64,000 nucleotides of DNA from Rhynchopus sp. YZ270_cl-10. Taxonomy: Eukaryota > Euglenozoa > Diplonemea > Diplonemida > Diplonemidae. Location of the stretch: the NCBI GenBank assembly GCA_964035575.1, contig OZ037921.1:1012501-1076500 (forward strand), written 5' to 3'. Position numbers and translations under genes: made by a program. Below, piece by piece: positions 10,444-21,400 of the stretch. Position 1 is the stretch's first letter. Every line of letters starts with the position of its first letter. The notes beneath the pieces are model-generated. The model was not told where the DNA came from, did not search any database, and was given only the letters and a program-made list of their open reading frames with translations.

Positions 10444-12052
10444 CCCTTTAAGGACCAGAGGGGACATATATGTCCACGCAACCACCTAAATTGGCTTCCA
10501 CTAGGACTTTTTGAAGATTTTTTTTTGTAATGAGAAGATTTTGTGCGAAATCTTTCAAAAGACGCAAGATTCAATTTTTTTTGACGCTCTCATCCCCTCT
10601 CATCCACACCCGGCATTATCACATAATAGGGTATTTTGGGTCATTTTTTTGGGAATAATGTACCATTCTGACGCGCTTGAGTCATCAGAGGATTCAAACT
10701 TTGGTGTGCAGGGAACCATTTTGTACGGTCTTCAGAACGAAACTAAAATAATGGAAAATACCCGCGACTGGGCAAAGTAACACGCGTCGTTGCAGTTCCT
10801 GACCCTGAACTGGATGTGCCTCTTCTCCGTGTATTTATTGCATTTTGTCTTTTGAGGGACATTGTACAGAAAATCTATATCAACACGGTCAAGGTACAGA
10901 GACACTGGCAGGAGGGTGTTGGTCGACAACTTCTTCTTGATTGGGAAACAGGCGTCTGAAAACAGATTACATGTGCGGGGGATGCGGCGTTCACCTTTGT
11001 TCAGCACCATGCCAAGTTGGCCAAAAGTCCCAAAAGCCCCAACTTTTGTACTGTCCAAGCTCTGTACAATCACGGTATATGTAGTTGGTTGGTACCTTCT
11101 CTCCATGCAGTGAGACATTATCTACTAGGACTTTTTGATCGATTTTTTTTTCTTTTGAAAGATTTTGAACCGATCTTTCAAATAAAGCCATTTTCGAAAA
11201 CCGAAAAAACAGGTGTGCAGCCGGAATAATTTTTTTCTTCAAAATTTTCAGAAAAAAATATCAGCTCCCCTCAATTTTCCATTTTCCATTTTTCTCATTT
11301 TATTTCGATTTCTGCTCCATTTGAAAGATCTGCTCAAAATCTTTCAATTGCGGCCAGGTACGATCAAAAATATGGGTCGATTTCAAAACCCCCCCCCCCC
11401 CCAAAAGTTCTTTTTTGTCTTTTTCATGATATAGGCAGTTTTTTTGCAGTCTGAGGTCCGGAACCGCCCCAAAAACGATTTTCTGGGAGGTTTTGGGAGG
11501 TTTTGGGGCGAAATGGACCTTTTTTGACCATTTTTATGGTATTTTTAGGCTGTTTTTGGCCCTTCTTCTTACACAGCCTATTGGGGGTCAAAATAGCTAT
11601 TTTTGACCAAAAAACACAATTTATTTGACGCCAGGAGGCCTCCGTTGGCCCAAATATATCCCAAAAATGGGCTGTGAGCCCAATCCGACCTGTTTTGGGC
11701 ACATTTGGCACTTTTCTTGGTGCTTATTTGATGTTTTTTGGTCAAAAATAGCTATTTTGACCCCCAATAGGCTGTGTAAGAAGAAGGGCCAAAAACAGCC
11801 TAAAAATACCATAAAAATGGTCAAAAAAGGTCCATTTCGCCCCAAAACCTCCCAAAACCTCCCAGAAAATCGTTTTTGGGGCGGTTCCGGACCTCAGACT
11901 GCAAAAAAACTGCCTATATCATGAAAAAGACAAAAAAGAACTTTTGGGGGGGGGGGGGGTTTTGAAATCGACCCATATGCATCGGATCTCATTTTACCTA
12001 TGGGAGAGAAGATCCTAGCAAATCGAAAAAATCGGTCGTGGTCCATAAAGGG
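10444..12052. mobile_element. Decayed piggyBac-type element
   Basis: Flanked on both sides by TTAA (10440-10443 and 12053-12056). Ends are CCCTTTAAGGACCA and, inverted, TGGTCCATAAAGGG. TTAA targets with CCC-starting ends are typical of piggyBac. A remnant coding region lies on the minus strand around 10740-11240; VLVDN followed by a cysteine-poor stretch loosely recalls the DNxxTS block of piggyBac transposases. It is split between at least two frames, so the copy is dead. A 603-bp TA-flanked palindrome (11373-11975) is inserted in its right half. Confidence 0.7.
11373..11975. mobile_element. 603-bp palindromic element in TA
   Basis: The ends TGGGTCGATTTCAAAA and the exact inverse are flanked by TA (11371-11372, 11976-11977). 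The arms carry 12-15 C or G runs and are almost identical over about 250 bp. The loop (about 11625-11735) carries CCCAATCCGACCTGTTTTGG. This core also occurs in both larger palindromes at 41888-43063 and 43938-45123, so all three belong to one family. Complementary arms give the same translation on both strands; this is not a gene. Confidence 0.8.
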
Positions 12053-12056
12053 TTAA

Positions 12057-12852
12057 TTTTTTTTTCAAAATGACCCCGGAGTGGGGGTACGGGGGTAGTG
12101 TGGGGGGTGGGGGGGTGGTGATGAATCTTTCTAGATGTATGCACGCTAGAGACACATTCATTATTTATTTCATGTGCCTGCGTCCGCCGATGAACGGTGA
12201 GGCGTTTGCACTTTTTCAGACTTCTCTTTTATTTTTTTACCTGCGAAACGCCCCTCCTGAAGGGGTCTTTTTATTTGAACCCTGTTTGACAAGGTGATCT
12301 TTTGCGAAAATTAAAAAAAGCAAAACAAAAGAATATTAACAATGTAGTGAGGGGATGGCGGGATAGCAGCGCTGTGTAGAGCAGCTCCCCCTTCTGTAGT
12401 GACGAACGCTAGGACGCAAGCCCTCCCTTAGCCTGGGAGTCGACTTACCGAGAATGGGGCAGAGAAATTTTTTTTTTTTTATATTCGTCAGCCCAGGGCC
12501 ACGAGGCTTTGCCACATCTTGGGGTGGGGGTGTGCAGGCTGTGTCCCCACGAGGAAAAAAGGGAAAACTGTCCCCCCCTGCCCAGTCGCAGTGTGGAACC
12601 CCCCGCTATGTAGTAGAACAACAAAACAAAGCGAAGAGGCAGTACCATGTGGCGCGGCTGCCAAAAAAGAAATAGTCAACGTCACGCCTACTTCTTTGGT
12701 AGGTTGCAGTGAAAAAAAAAAAAAAAAGGATGCATTTTGTTACTCTTCCCCTCTCTTTGCCGCTGTTTTTCGTGACAACGTGGCGTGTTGGGGTTTCCGA
12801 AATAGTTTTGCCACTTTTCCCATACAGAACAACCTAGTCCCCCCCTTGCTTC
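12057..12852. other. Intergenic stretch upstream of the OB-fold gene
   Basis: No gene or named repeat is recognised. Poly-T and poly-A runs and short GC-rich patches only. The promoter of the next gene presumably lies in the last few hundred bases, but no motif stands out. Confidence 0.4.
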
Positions 12853-14012
12853 ATGATGAGACGTGTGTGTGCACCGATTGTGCGTGCGGGATGGGGCACT
12901 TCGCGAGCGTCCAGTAGGTTTGCGTCGGCGAATGTAAACGAAGTACAGGCAATGATTAACGACAAACGTGAGCGTGAGGTGGCAGGGTCGTCGATTGCAC
13001 GGAAGGTGCGTGCGGGGGAGGTGAAGATCGTGAAACTACTGGGGGTGGTCGAAAGCATCCACATCGACACACACCAGTGGGGTGTCGAACCGCCTGTGTG
13101 GCGTCACTACTACACGGTGAACGGCCACACAGCAGTCCACTACGTCAAACACGAGTGGCTCAGCACACGTGCCGAAGTGGGTATCGCAGAAGGCAGCAGG
13201 GTCTGTATGAACTGCAAGGTGATTCCGGATGGCTCCCTCATCATGACCAACATCCGCCCAGCAAAAAGCGTCGAACTGGTCGAGATCAACCGAAAAGACG
13301 AAAATAGGTATGTTTTTTTGGGGGGTTTTTTTGGGGTGTTGTAAAAATGTGTTTTTTTGAATATACGTCGTGTGCAATGATGATCACTTTGAATAAGAGT
13401 AGTGGTGCATAGCTTGTGGAGGGGTTTATCCCCTCTTCCATGATGCAGTACGGCTTTTCAGCCAAGCCCTGAGCACAGATTGTCTGATCCTGTCCTGTTT
13501 CCTTTCGCTTGCATGCATTTTGCATACACATAACCGAATCCACCAGCCGTATCACTCTGTCACTCTGTCCTCATCCTCTTCATGACTCAAACCCCCCAGG
13601 GAGCTCAATGCAGTCTCGGTAATTTATCTGGACAATTAACACACCGCACTGCACCATTAAAGGCCATATTCTGCGCAAGAATTACCCTCACCAGGCATCA
13701 CCACACTGCACCACACCGACCCCCCTTCTACAGGCTGGAAAGGAACATTAGAAAACACAGAGAACTGAACCTCAGGGGGAATGTCATCCAGCGCATCTGC
13801 TCCTCAAGGCTTGCAACGAACCTGGACCTGGAGGCGTTCAAGTTGGTATGTATCTTGGTTCTATCAAGAGACAAAACATACACCTGAGTTCATCTGAAAA
13901 ATATATTTCTTTCCCCCTCCCGATACAGACCAGCGAAGCTGTGTACAAATTTATCAAAGAGGGAAGCCAGCCGAAAGGAGGTAATCCGAAATCGCGTTCA
14001 AAGTCAAAGTGA
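12853..14012 (+). CDS. Probable mitochondrial OB-fold (SSB-like) protein, three exons
   Basis: Exons 12853-13307, 13734-13845 and 13929-14012 join in frame to give 216 residues. The 5' sites are GTATGT and the 3' sites are TACAG. The first 25 residues (MMRRVCAPIVRAGW...) are Arg/Ala/Ser-rich with no acidic residue, which is typical of a mitochondrial presequence. Residues of about 55-150 read like an OB fold: KIVKLLGVVESI at the start, then WRHYYTV, EGSRVCMNCKV and SLIMTNIRPA, in the order seen in mitochondrial single-stranded DNA-binding proteins. The C-terminus is basic (KSRSKSK). The SSB assignment is by pattern only; another OB-fold protein is possible. A 19-nt alternative exon at 13600-13618 would break the frame, so I left it out. 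Confidence 0.65.
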
Positions 14013-14074
14013 TCTGCACACATCCTCCCCCCTCCCCCTCTGACAACAGAGAGAAAGATGCAAACAAAATAATA

Positions 14075-14998
14075 TATCATCCAAAATCTCGCTAGCCGTA
14101 TACTTTTTCATATTTTTCACTCAGAAATGTGAGATGCATATTTTTTATCGTCCGACACCGGAATTGAACGTTTCGAAACCGCGCTTTCAAAAGAAATAAA
14201 AATCTCAAAAAAATAAAAAAAATATTTTTTCTGAAATGGCCGTGTCAGTTTTTTCTCGTTTTCTTATCGGTGACTCAAGAAATAAAGTGTCAACAAACGC
14301 CCAAAAAAATTAGCTTGTATGCATTTCCGGACTCCGCCCAATAAAATAAAAAAAAAATCGAAAACTTTAGTGGAGTTAAAGTTACATAAAAACCAGACCA
14401 TGGCTTTAGGTACTAATACAAGGCAAATTGCTTAGCAAAACGGGCCGAGTTCCACACAAAATACTAGTGACAGTCAAAAAATTTTCGCGAGACGAAACCG
14501 GCGTTATTTGAATCATATTATGAACCCTCGTTCCAAAGAAAAAAAAATCGAAAACTTTCTTGAAGTTGCGTCAAGGTGAAACATCTTGGTCATTAGAAGG
14601 AAAACCCGGGAAATCCTTAAGGAAATGGGTGTGGTAAGGGAAACCTTAAGGAACCTACTGAAAACCACCCCCCCTCACGATTTTTCTTCAGAATACCACA
14701 GGTGCGTAAAAAAAATCGTCCGACCCCGGAATTGAACGCTTTTACACCCGATCTTTCAAAATAAATAAAAATCGAAAAAAAAAATGGGCTAATAATTTCC
14801 AGGATGTTTGCGGGCACGCCCGCAAGCGTTTGCGACACCGAGGGTGTAATTTTTCCCCCCGAAAATGCGCTTGTATGAATTTCCGGAGCGATCTGAAAAA
14901 ATTCCGGGGTCGGACAATTTTTTTAGCGAAAAATGGATAACCTAAAAACCAGACCAAAATCGGGCTTTTCTATACGGCTGGGCAGATTTTGGATGATA
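14075..14998. mobile_element. TA-flanked inverted-repeat element
   Basis: Ends are TATCATCCAAAATCT and the inverse, flanked by TA at 14073-14074 and 14999-15000. The sub-ends TAGCCGTATA and TATACGGCTG are also inverted. It carries no gene. A smaller fold-back (14718-14915) is nested in it. Confidence 0.65.
14718..14915. mobile_element. Small fold-back with GTCCGACCCCGGAATT ends
   Basis: Perfect 16-bp inverted ends GTCCGACCCCGGAATT. Fragments of the same end occur at about 4221, 14150 and 33040, so it is a dispersed family. Confidence 0.65.
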
Positions 14999-15000
14999 TA

Positions 15001-16134
15001 GCCTCTCTGCGTTGATTATCCCCTTTCCCCTTTCCCCACCTTCCCCCCTCACCTTCCCCATTTGATTGAACACCCCCCACCATCCTTCCCCCTATAGATT
15101 AGATTATTGCATCGTATTTTTCGCTGTTGTCAATACAACACCGAACGGGAAATTTATTGGTGATATCGCTCTAACAGGGTGATGCCCCTCAGGAGTGTCT
15201 TCACACTTCAGACAACGAGCAAGCAAAAGAGAGTTTTATTTTCTCCCCCTCACCCACCCCTCCCCTTCCTGGTTGCAATAGCTAAGCGACTTCAAGTGTT
15301 GTCAGTTTTGAAATATTGTCAGTTTTATTATAAGATGACTAATATGAGGTTGACTGTCATGACAAATACGTTTTTTATAAAAAAATAACGAAATGTGATC
15401 AAGGTGACTAAGCACGAGATCAAGGTGACTAAGCACGAGAGGCTTAGGGTCATCTTATAAACTTTTCTTTTTTCTCTTCTTTAAGAAAGTTTGGGTACAT
15501 TTAGTGCACCCTATTATACCTTCTATTCAGTAGAATAGTTAGTGTATGAAACAATCTTCTTCTTCCCGGGAGTACTGTCATGGTACACCCTTTAATACTT
15601 ACTGTTTTGCTAAAGTAGTAAGTATGTGAAATTTTGTTTTCTAGAAACCGTGTCTACTGACAGGTTGTCAATTATTCTGAAAAATGAGGAAAAAAAAAAT
15701 CAGCCCGACAAAAGAAATAAAGGGAAGAGGGAGTACAAAAGAAATTCAGAGGCTACATATTCATTAAAAAAAATGGTATTTCGAGTCGGGAAGGGGGGGG
15801 TTTTTTGAAATATCCGGAAAAAAAAAGTACACATTCTTCGGCTGATATTGAGTACCGTACAGATCTGAACCCAGTAGTTAGTGTGAAGTGATGCGACAAA
15901 AAAGGGAGCGTTTCTCCCAAAAAAACAAAACAAAAAAAAACAAAAAGGAATGTGACAATAACAACAAAGAAAAAAAACTTCCCAACCCGCTTCGAACAAA
16001 AACAAAAGGACCCAACTCACCCACAATTTTTTTTGTGATTCGTCAAAAAAGACCCGCAGTGCGTTAAAGGGGTCGTCGGCCACACCATATGATCAAACAC
16101 ACACACCTCTCTCCCCCCCCCCCCATACACGACG
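15001..16134. other. Gene-free repeat-rich stretch
   Basis: Contains an R3 copy at 15395-15470, preceded by a doubled 18-bp phrase GATCAAGGTGACTAAGCA. No gene is supported. Confidence 0.5.
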
Positions 16135-16347
16135 TTGAAGTACAGGCCTGACGCTAACCATCAACCATCAACCCACCGAAAATGGCTTTCCCCCCCCGAC
16201 CATAAACCATCATCCCACCATCAACCCACCAAAAATACCCATTTTTTTTTCAAAAAAAAAATTTTTTTTTTCTGCGTTGTTTGCAGGCCATCATCCCACG
16301 TTTTTTGGAGATTTTTTTTTTCCGCCACCATCATCCCACGTGGGGTG

Positions 16348-16819
16348 CATGATGGCATGATGGCATGATGGCATGATGGCATGATGGCATGATGGCATGA
16401 TGGCATGATGGCATGATGGCATGATGGCATGATGGCATGATGGCATGATGGCATGATGGCATGATGGCATGATGGCATGATGGCATGATGGCATGATGGC
16501 ATGATGGCATGATGGCATGATGGCATGATGGCATGATGGCATGATGGCATGATGGTATGATGGCATGATGGCATGATGGCATGATGGCATGATGGCATGA
16601 TGGCATGATGGCATGATGGCATGATGGCATGATGGCATGATGGCATGATGGCATGATGGCATGATGGCATGATGGCATGATGGCATGATGGCATGATGGC
16701 ATGATGGTATGATGGCATGATGGCATGATGGCATGATGGCATGATGGCATGATGGCATGATGGCATGATGGCATGATGGCATGATGGCATGATGGCATGA
16801 TGGCATGATGGCATGATGG
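16348..16819. repeat. (GCATGATG)n 8-bp minisatellite
   Basis: About 59 near-perfect copies, with single-base variants (GTATGATG) at two places. Because 8 is not a multiple of 3, every minus frame reads a 24-nt cycle (PSCHHAIM). The long frames here are therefore artefacts. Confidence 0.95.
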
Positions 16820-16824
16820 GAAAA

Positions 16825-17130
16825 AGTTGCGTACCGTGCGCCTGCGGCGCAAGCATGTATCCCACCAACGCAGTTCCATTTTATGGGAACATTTTTTAGA
16901 AATGTTGCGTACCGTGGCTTCGCCAGGAACCTTTGGGTACCATGACCGCTGCTTTACCGATAAGAAGGCTGACACCCAATGCGGATTCTGGACGGCCACC
17001 TGTACTGGCCACCGAAGAGTACAATGCACAGGGAAAGAGCAAATGTCGCTGATTCGGAGGAACTCTGACCGGGCTTGGGGAACATGCGTCTCTCACGAGA
17101 AGGAGCTTTGCAGGGGTTTTCGCGCGAAGC
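16825..17130 (+). repeat. R4 hairpin module, copy 4
   Basis: GTGCGCCTGCGGCGCAAGC followed by ACCGTGGCTTCGCCAGGAAC, and a later TTCGCGCGAAGCGCGAA hairpin. It lies within the hAT-like element, directly against the end of the minisatellite. Confidence 0.75.
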
Positions 17131-17584
17131 GCGAAAAATATTTTTCGGACCACAACAGAACTTTTTCAAACCCAAAATCCTGGCGGCGGGGCTGACCAAG
17201 TTTTCAAAAAATAAAAATCGTGTGTTTTTGTCAATGGTGTGGAGTGTTGCGTGAGGTCAAAAAAACAGGCGCGGGAAAATTTTTTTTTAGCTTTCCCCCC
17301 CCCCATATTCGACCATCATCCCACGATTTCCCAAAAACCCAAAAGTTAGCGTCAGGCCTGCAGTTGAAGTAAATGACTTTACCTGTGGTTTTTGGTGTGA
17401 CCTATACAGGGGTAGTGGTATACCTTAGAAGGACCTTAGAAGGACCTTTTTTACACCTTTTTTTTTGGGGGGTGCTAAAATTATTTTGTGTACATTTTTT
17501 TGGTGGTTTTTTGTGGCCAGAAATTTTCCCCAGAAATTTTTACCCCCAAAAAATCAAAAAAATATTTTTTTGATTTCGGTGCAC

Positions 17585-17910
17585 CGGAGCCTGTGCGTGC
17601 TGTGATGGGGTCACTTTGCGCTCAGAAATGAGTATTTTTGACCTCAAATGCATGTGTCAGTTTTTACAGGCCATTTTCAAGTTTTGTGTGCAAAATATGG
17701 TCAGTACTTGACTCCTGAAGGAAAAGTACAAAATGAACGTGGGGCAGTTTGCGTAGATGCGAATTTTGCACCCCACCATTTGACGGGCGGAGCTCGTAGA
17801 ACCCAACGAAGAGTGAGAAAAAAGGATACGCCGAAACAATAAAAGTAGCGTACCGTGCGCCTGCGGCGCAAGCTGGTATCCCACCTTCCCATGACATAGT
17901 GTCACAGGCT
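17585..17910 (+). repeat. R4 hairpin module, copy 5
   Basis: AGTAGCGTACCGTGCGCCTG and CGGCGCAAGC followed by ACCTTCCCATGACATAGTG, matching the copies inside both hAT-type elements. Confidence 0.7.
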
Positions 17911-17940
17911 ACTGCCGTCTTGGAACCCTCCATCGGCCCC

Positions 17941-18066
17941 GGTACTGGGTACTGGGTACTGGGTACTGGGTACTGGGTACTGGGTACTGGGTACTGGGTA
18001 CTGGGTACTGGGTACTGGGTACTGGGTACTGGGTACTGGGTACTGGGTACTGGGTACTGGGTACCC
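17941..18066. repeat. (GTACTGG)n 7-bp satellite
   Basis: About 18 perfect tandem copies, ending in GTACCCAG, which is a short inverted copy of the unit. Confidence 0.95.
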
Positions 18067-18483
18067 AGTTTTTTGATCGAAAACAAGGCCACTCCACCAC
18101 AGGGAAAGCTCGGGAAAAAGTCACGTTTTCCTTAAGGAAGTGCCCTAAGGAAAACCACCATACCTTAGAAGTACCTTAGAAGGACCTTTTTTACACCTTT
18201 TTTTTAGAAAAATCACACCAGTTTCACATGTAATTTTATTTGTGAAAATAGTTTACTTGTGGCACATGTAAAAACGTAAGCGTACAGCTTAAACGCAAGT
18301 AAAAAAAATGACATGTAAAACCACAAGTAAAGTAATTTACTTCAACATCGTGCACACCCATACCTCCCTCCCTCCCTCCCTCTCCCACACAACCTATCCC
18401 TAGAGGCAGAGTACACAAAACCTGCGTCTCGTACGAAGGGGGCAGGTACACACACACAAGCGTTTAAAAGAGGGGTCCAAAAA

Positions 18484-21400
18484 ATGGCGGCGGAAATTGA
18501 TAGCAGCAACGAGGCGATTGCGAGGCAGCTGCGTGTGTTGGACAGCACCTCCGCGTCTGCGAGGGAAAGGGTGCGTGCTATGGACACCCTTGCGTCGATC
18601 GGCACCGCACGGTCTGGTGAGTTGGCCGACCCGGTGCCGCTGCTGAACTGTTTGCGGTGGTTGTTAACGTCGCAGAATTCTTATACACGGTGCGCTGCGT
18701 TGCGGATTTTACGGTGTTATGCGCATGATCGACGGCTTATCAAAAAAGCATGGGAATTGAAACTTGATTGGCTTGTTACTCGGGCCATGGACCGCTCCAG
18801 CGACCGCGACAAAAAGCTTGAAAAAGAACGGAGACAAGCATACTGCCTTGTACAACGCTGTGTCGAAATGCTTCTTTCCGACCACCGAAATGAACGCAGC
18901 ATCCTCGAAGGCGAGTCCGAAGTAGAACCTGCAGCACCCCCTCTACAACGCCAGCCCACCGCAGAGAGGGAGATCTCTTTGAGCACCTCCGTTCTTTCCA
19001 ACTCACCACGGTCAATGCAAGATGGATCCCACGACAGCAGTCATGGACTGTTGAATAACAGCAGCTCCTTTTGCCCAGGCACGCCACGAGCTGACATAAA
19101 GGAGACAGAAAAGAAGGCTGTCACCCCGTATCCAGCACTTCCTCGTGGGGTAGTCTTTCGTTTGGTGTCTTCCATCGAGAACGCAGAGGATGCCTTTCAG
19201 AAGCGTGCAGTAGTGATTCTCCGCGACCTTCTCATCGCTCGTCCAGACTGTGTTGCCGATGCAAACGCAATGCGTACCGTGGTTCATATTCTCTGTGACC
19301 CAGACCTCGCTCCGCTCCATAGTGGCGTTACCATTGCGTTGCTTTATACAATAGGGCACCCTGCTAGCCGTCGATTTGTTCGTCTCAATCTTGATCTTCA
19401 ACCTCTTTTCAGCCCTTTCACCGAAAAAATCGGAAAAGAACTCTCTCCTGACCTAAAAAGGCGTTTGCAAAGCTCGAAAGATGTGTTACTACAATTTCTC
19501 AAATCCTGGCCTGGGTTGTTTTATTTGAGTCATGATGGGTTGGGGTTAAAGCCGTTGATAGATACGTTAAGGCTTCCTGGACCAGAATTTCGTAAAATGG
19601 TGATATTTGAGTTGCTTCAGGTGGCTATTCGGAGTGTCGCTCATGGGAGAGGCATTCCTGCTACAGGACCGTGGACGGATTATATGGAGGGTGAATCGAA
19701 AAAGGCGAAAGGTGATGACAAAGAGAAGGAAAAGGAAAAAGAGAAGGAGAAGGAAAAGGAGAAGCCCCAACAGAGTTCGAGGACGCAGGCGAGCGGGAAC
19801 GAGAAGTATGTCTCCCAGACACTGCAGTTTTCTGTGTTGGACTCTTTTCTTGGCGCGCTACTACTAATTTTGGAGAAGAGCTCGTTAACATCTACGTTGA
19901 TTGCTTTAATAAAGGAAGGGATGTCGAGCAATGTGAGTCATCCGCTACCTTCAGCCTCAAGCGCTCATGTTACTCAAAGCGCCGCGCATATTTTGCAAAC
20001 AGTGTTGATGCTGTCTTCTACTCTGTTTCCTGGTACTTCTTCTTTCAAGCTTTATCACGATTTTGATCGAACAATTGTGGAGCGTTTAGTATGCTGCCCT
20101 ACAAAGCCTAATCGCAGCCTCTCCCTCGCCGCAACAAGCAAGGTCACCGAGATGAGCTCCGCGCTGTTTCAGAAGATAACCTACTCAAACCCCCCTACGC
20201 GCAAGCTGCATCTTGACAGCATCAAGCTGCAGATGTCCTCCAATATGGAGGACGTCCAATTCCGCATTTTACTCAATGATTCGCAGGTCACCGCAACAAA
20301 GGATTGGAACAAATGGAACCCAGAAACCGCATTGTTTTTGATAAAAGGACCGTTACGATTGCATTCGAGGCTTCAAGAAGCGTTGAAGACAAAATTTTTT
20401 AAGAGGTTGTTGACCTTTTTGAAGCCTTCTCGCCGTCTTTTTTCGGAGCTGCCTTACAAAGAAGAGAACCTAATCTACAGTGATCTGGCTTGCGGCGTGG
20501 TTGAACTTCTCCTTCTCTCTAGAGAAGGTGCAGCATACCTCTCCACCAGCGGACTCTTCGAAGAATTCGTAGGCGTTCTCAAAGAAGTGACCGAAAACAT
20601 CCCAGAAAGGGATAAGGTCCTTTGCAAGGAGCGTATCATGTACTTCATGGCCCGCGAATACTTCCGAATTGTAGGAAAATGCTCAGAGTTGGTTCTCGGA
20701 GTAGAGCTGTTAGTGAAGAAGGGGGTGCTAAGCTTGTTAGGAAACCTTATGAATGCGCTGAATCGGCAGAGAGATGACATTTTCCATCAGGTGTTGAAGC
20801 ATCTTCATTTTGGGAGTGTTGGGGGGAATCCGGTTAATCCTGATGCGAAAAGGGTATTTGAGTGCGCGATGTCTGAAGGGTCCAGACCGATTAGGTTGTG
20901 CGCAACACTAAAATTGAAGCGACTCTCATTTGGTGGTCGGGACATGGTTGGATGGACGTTAGATGTGCTTGAGGCGCAGCTCTCTGATTCGTGGAGGGAG
21001 GTAGCGAAGGCTGCGCACGACATCATCAATGATTGGTGCATGGTTGACGACGAAGTTCTCGACACATTCATCCAAAAACGCCCATCTCTTCAAATGTTCA
21101 CACCAAAAGACGACAGAGAACAAGAAGAAGACCCTTCGCATTGCCTTCTCCTCCGCATGCTTACCCGCGAGGCAGGGTTTGCGTATCTCAATGAGCTCGG
21201 GGTCGTGCGAAGGCAGCTCCACGCCTGGACCACTTCTCTTGCTGTGACGTGGGTCGCGAATTTGGAGAGGTCGCTATCACAACAGCTCTTTGAAGGAGGG
21301 GACGCGAATGGCACCTCGAATGGAGGGGCAGGGACTAACACACGGCGCGCTTCGGTTCAACGTCTTGAACCTAGCTCATGCTATTTTAAGCCGCATTTCT

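Larger units (their letters stand above)
16143..17363. mobile_element. hAT-like element filled by a minisatellite
   Basis: Inverted ends CAGGCCTGACGCTAAC and complement. TTGAAGTA occurs directly outside the left end (16135-16142) and again at 17364-17371, as an 8-bp target duplication would. The right end has three extra bases (CAG), or the left end has lost three. The interior holds an 8-bp minisatellite of about 470 bp and two R4 blocks. No transposase. Confidence 0.65.
17372..18483. other. Intergenic stretch upstream of Rictor
   Basis: Holds two direct copies of a block of about 45 bp ending AAGGACCTTTTTTACACC (about 17418-17465 and 18165-18206). An R4 module and a 7-bp satellite lie between them. 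No gene. Confidence 0.55.

Noticed and set aside
11424-11924. Identical ORFs on opposite strands
   Set aside because: A consequence of the palindrome's symmetry; no family match and no coding bias.
13600-13618. Possible 19-nt exon in the OB-fold gene
   Set aside because: Including it breaks the phase to the next exon, while skipping it joins exons in frame.
16221-17029. Long minus-strand frames of HHAIMPSC repeats
   Set aside because: Pure translation of the 8-bp minisatellite; all frames are open.
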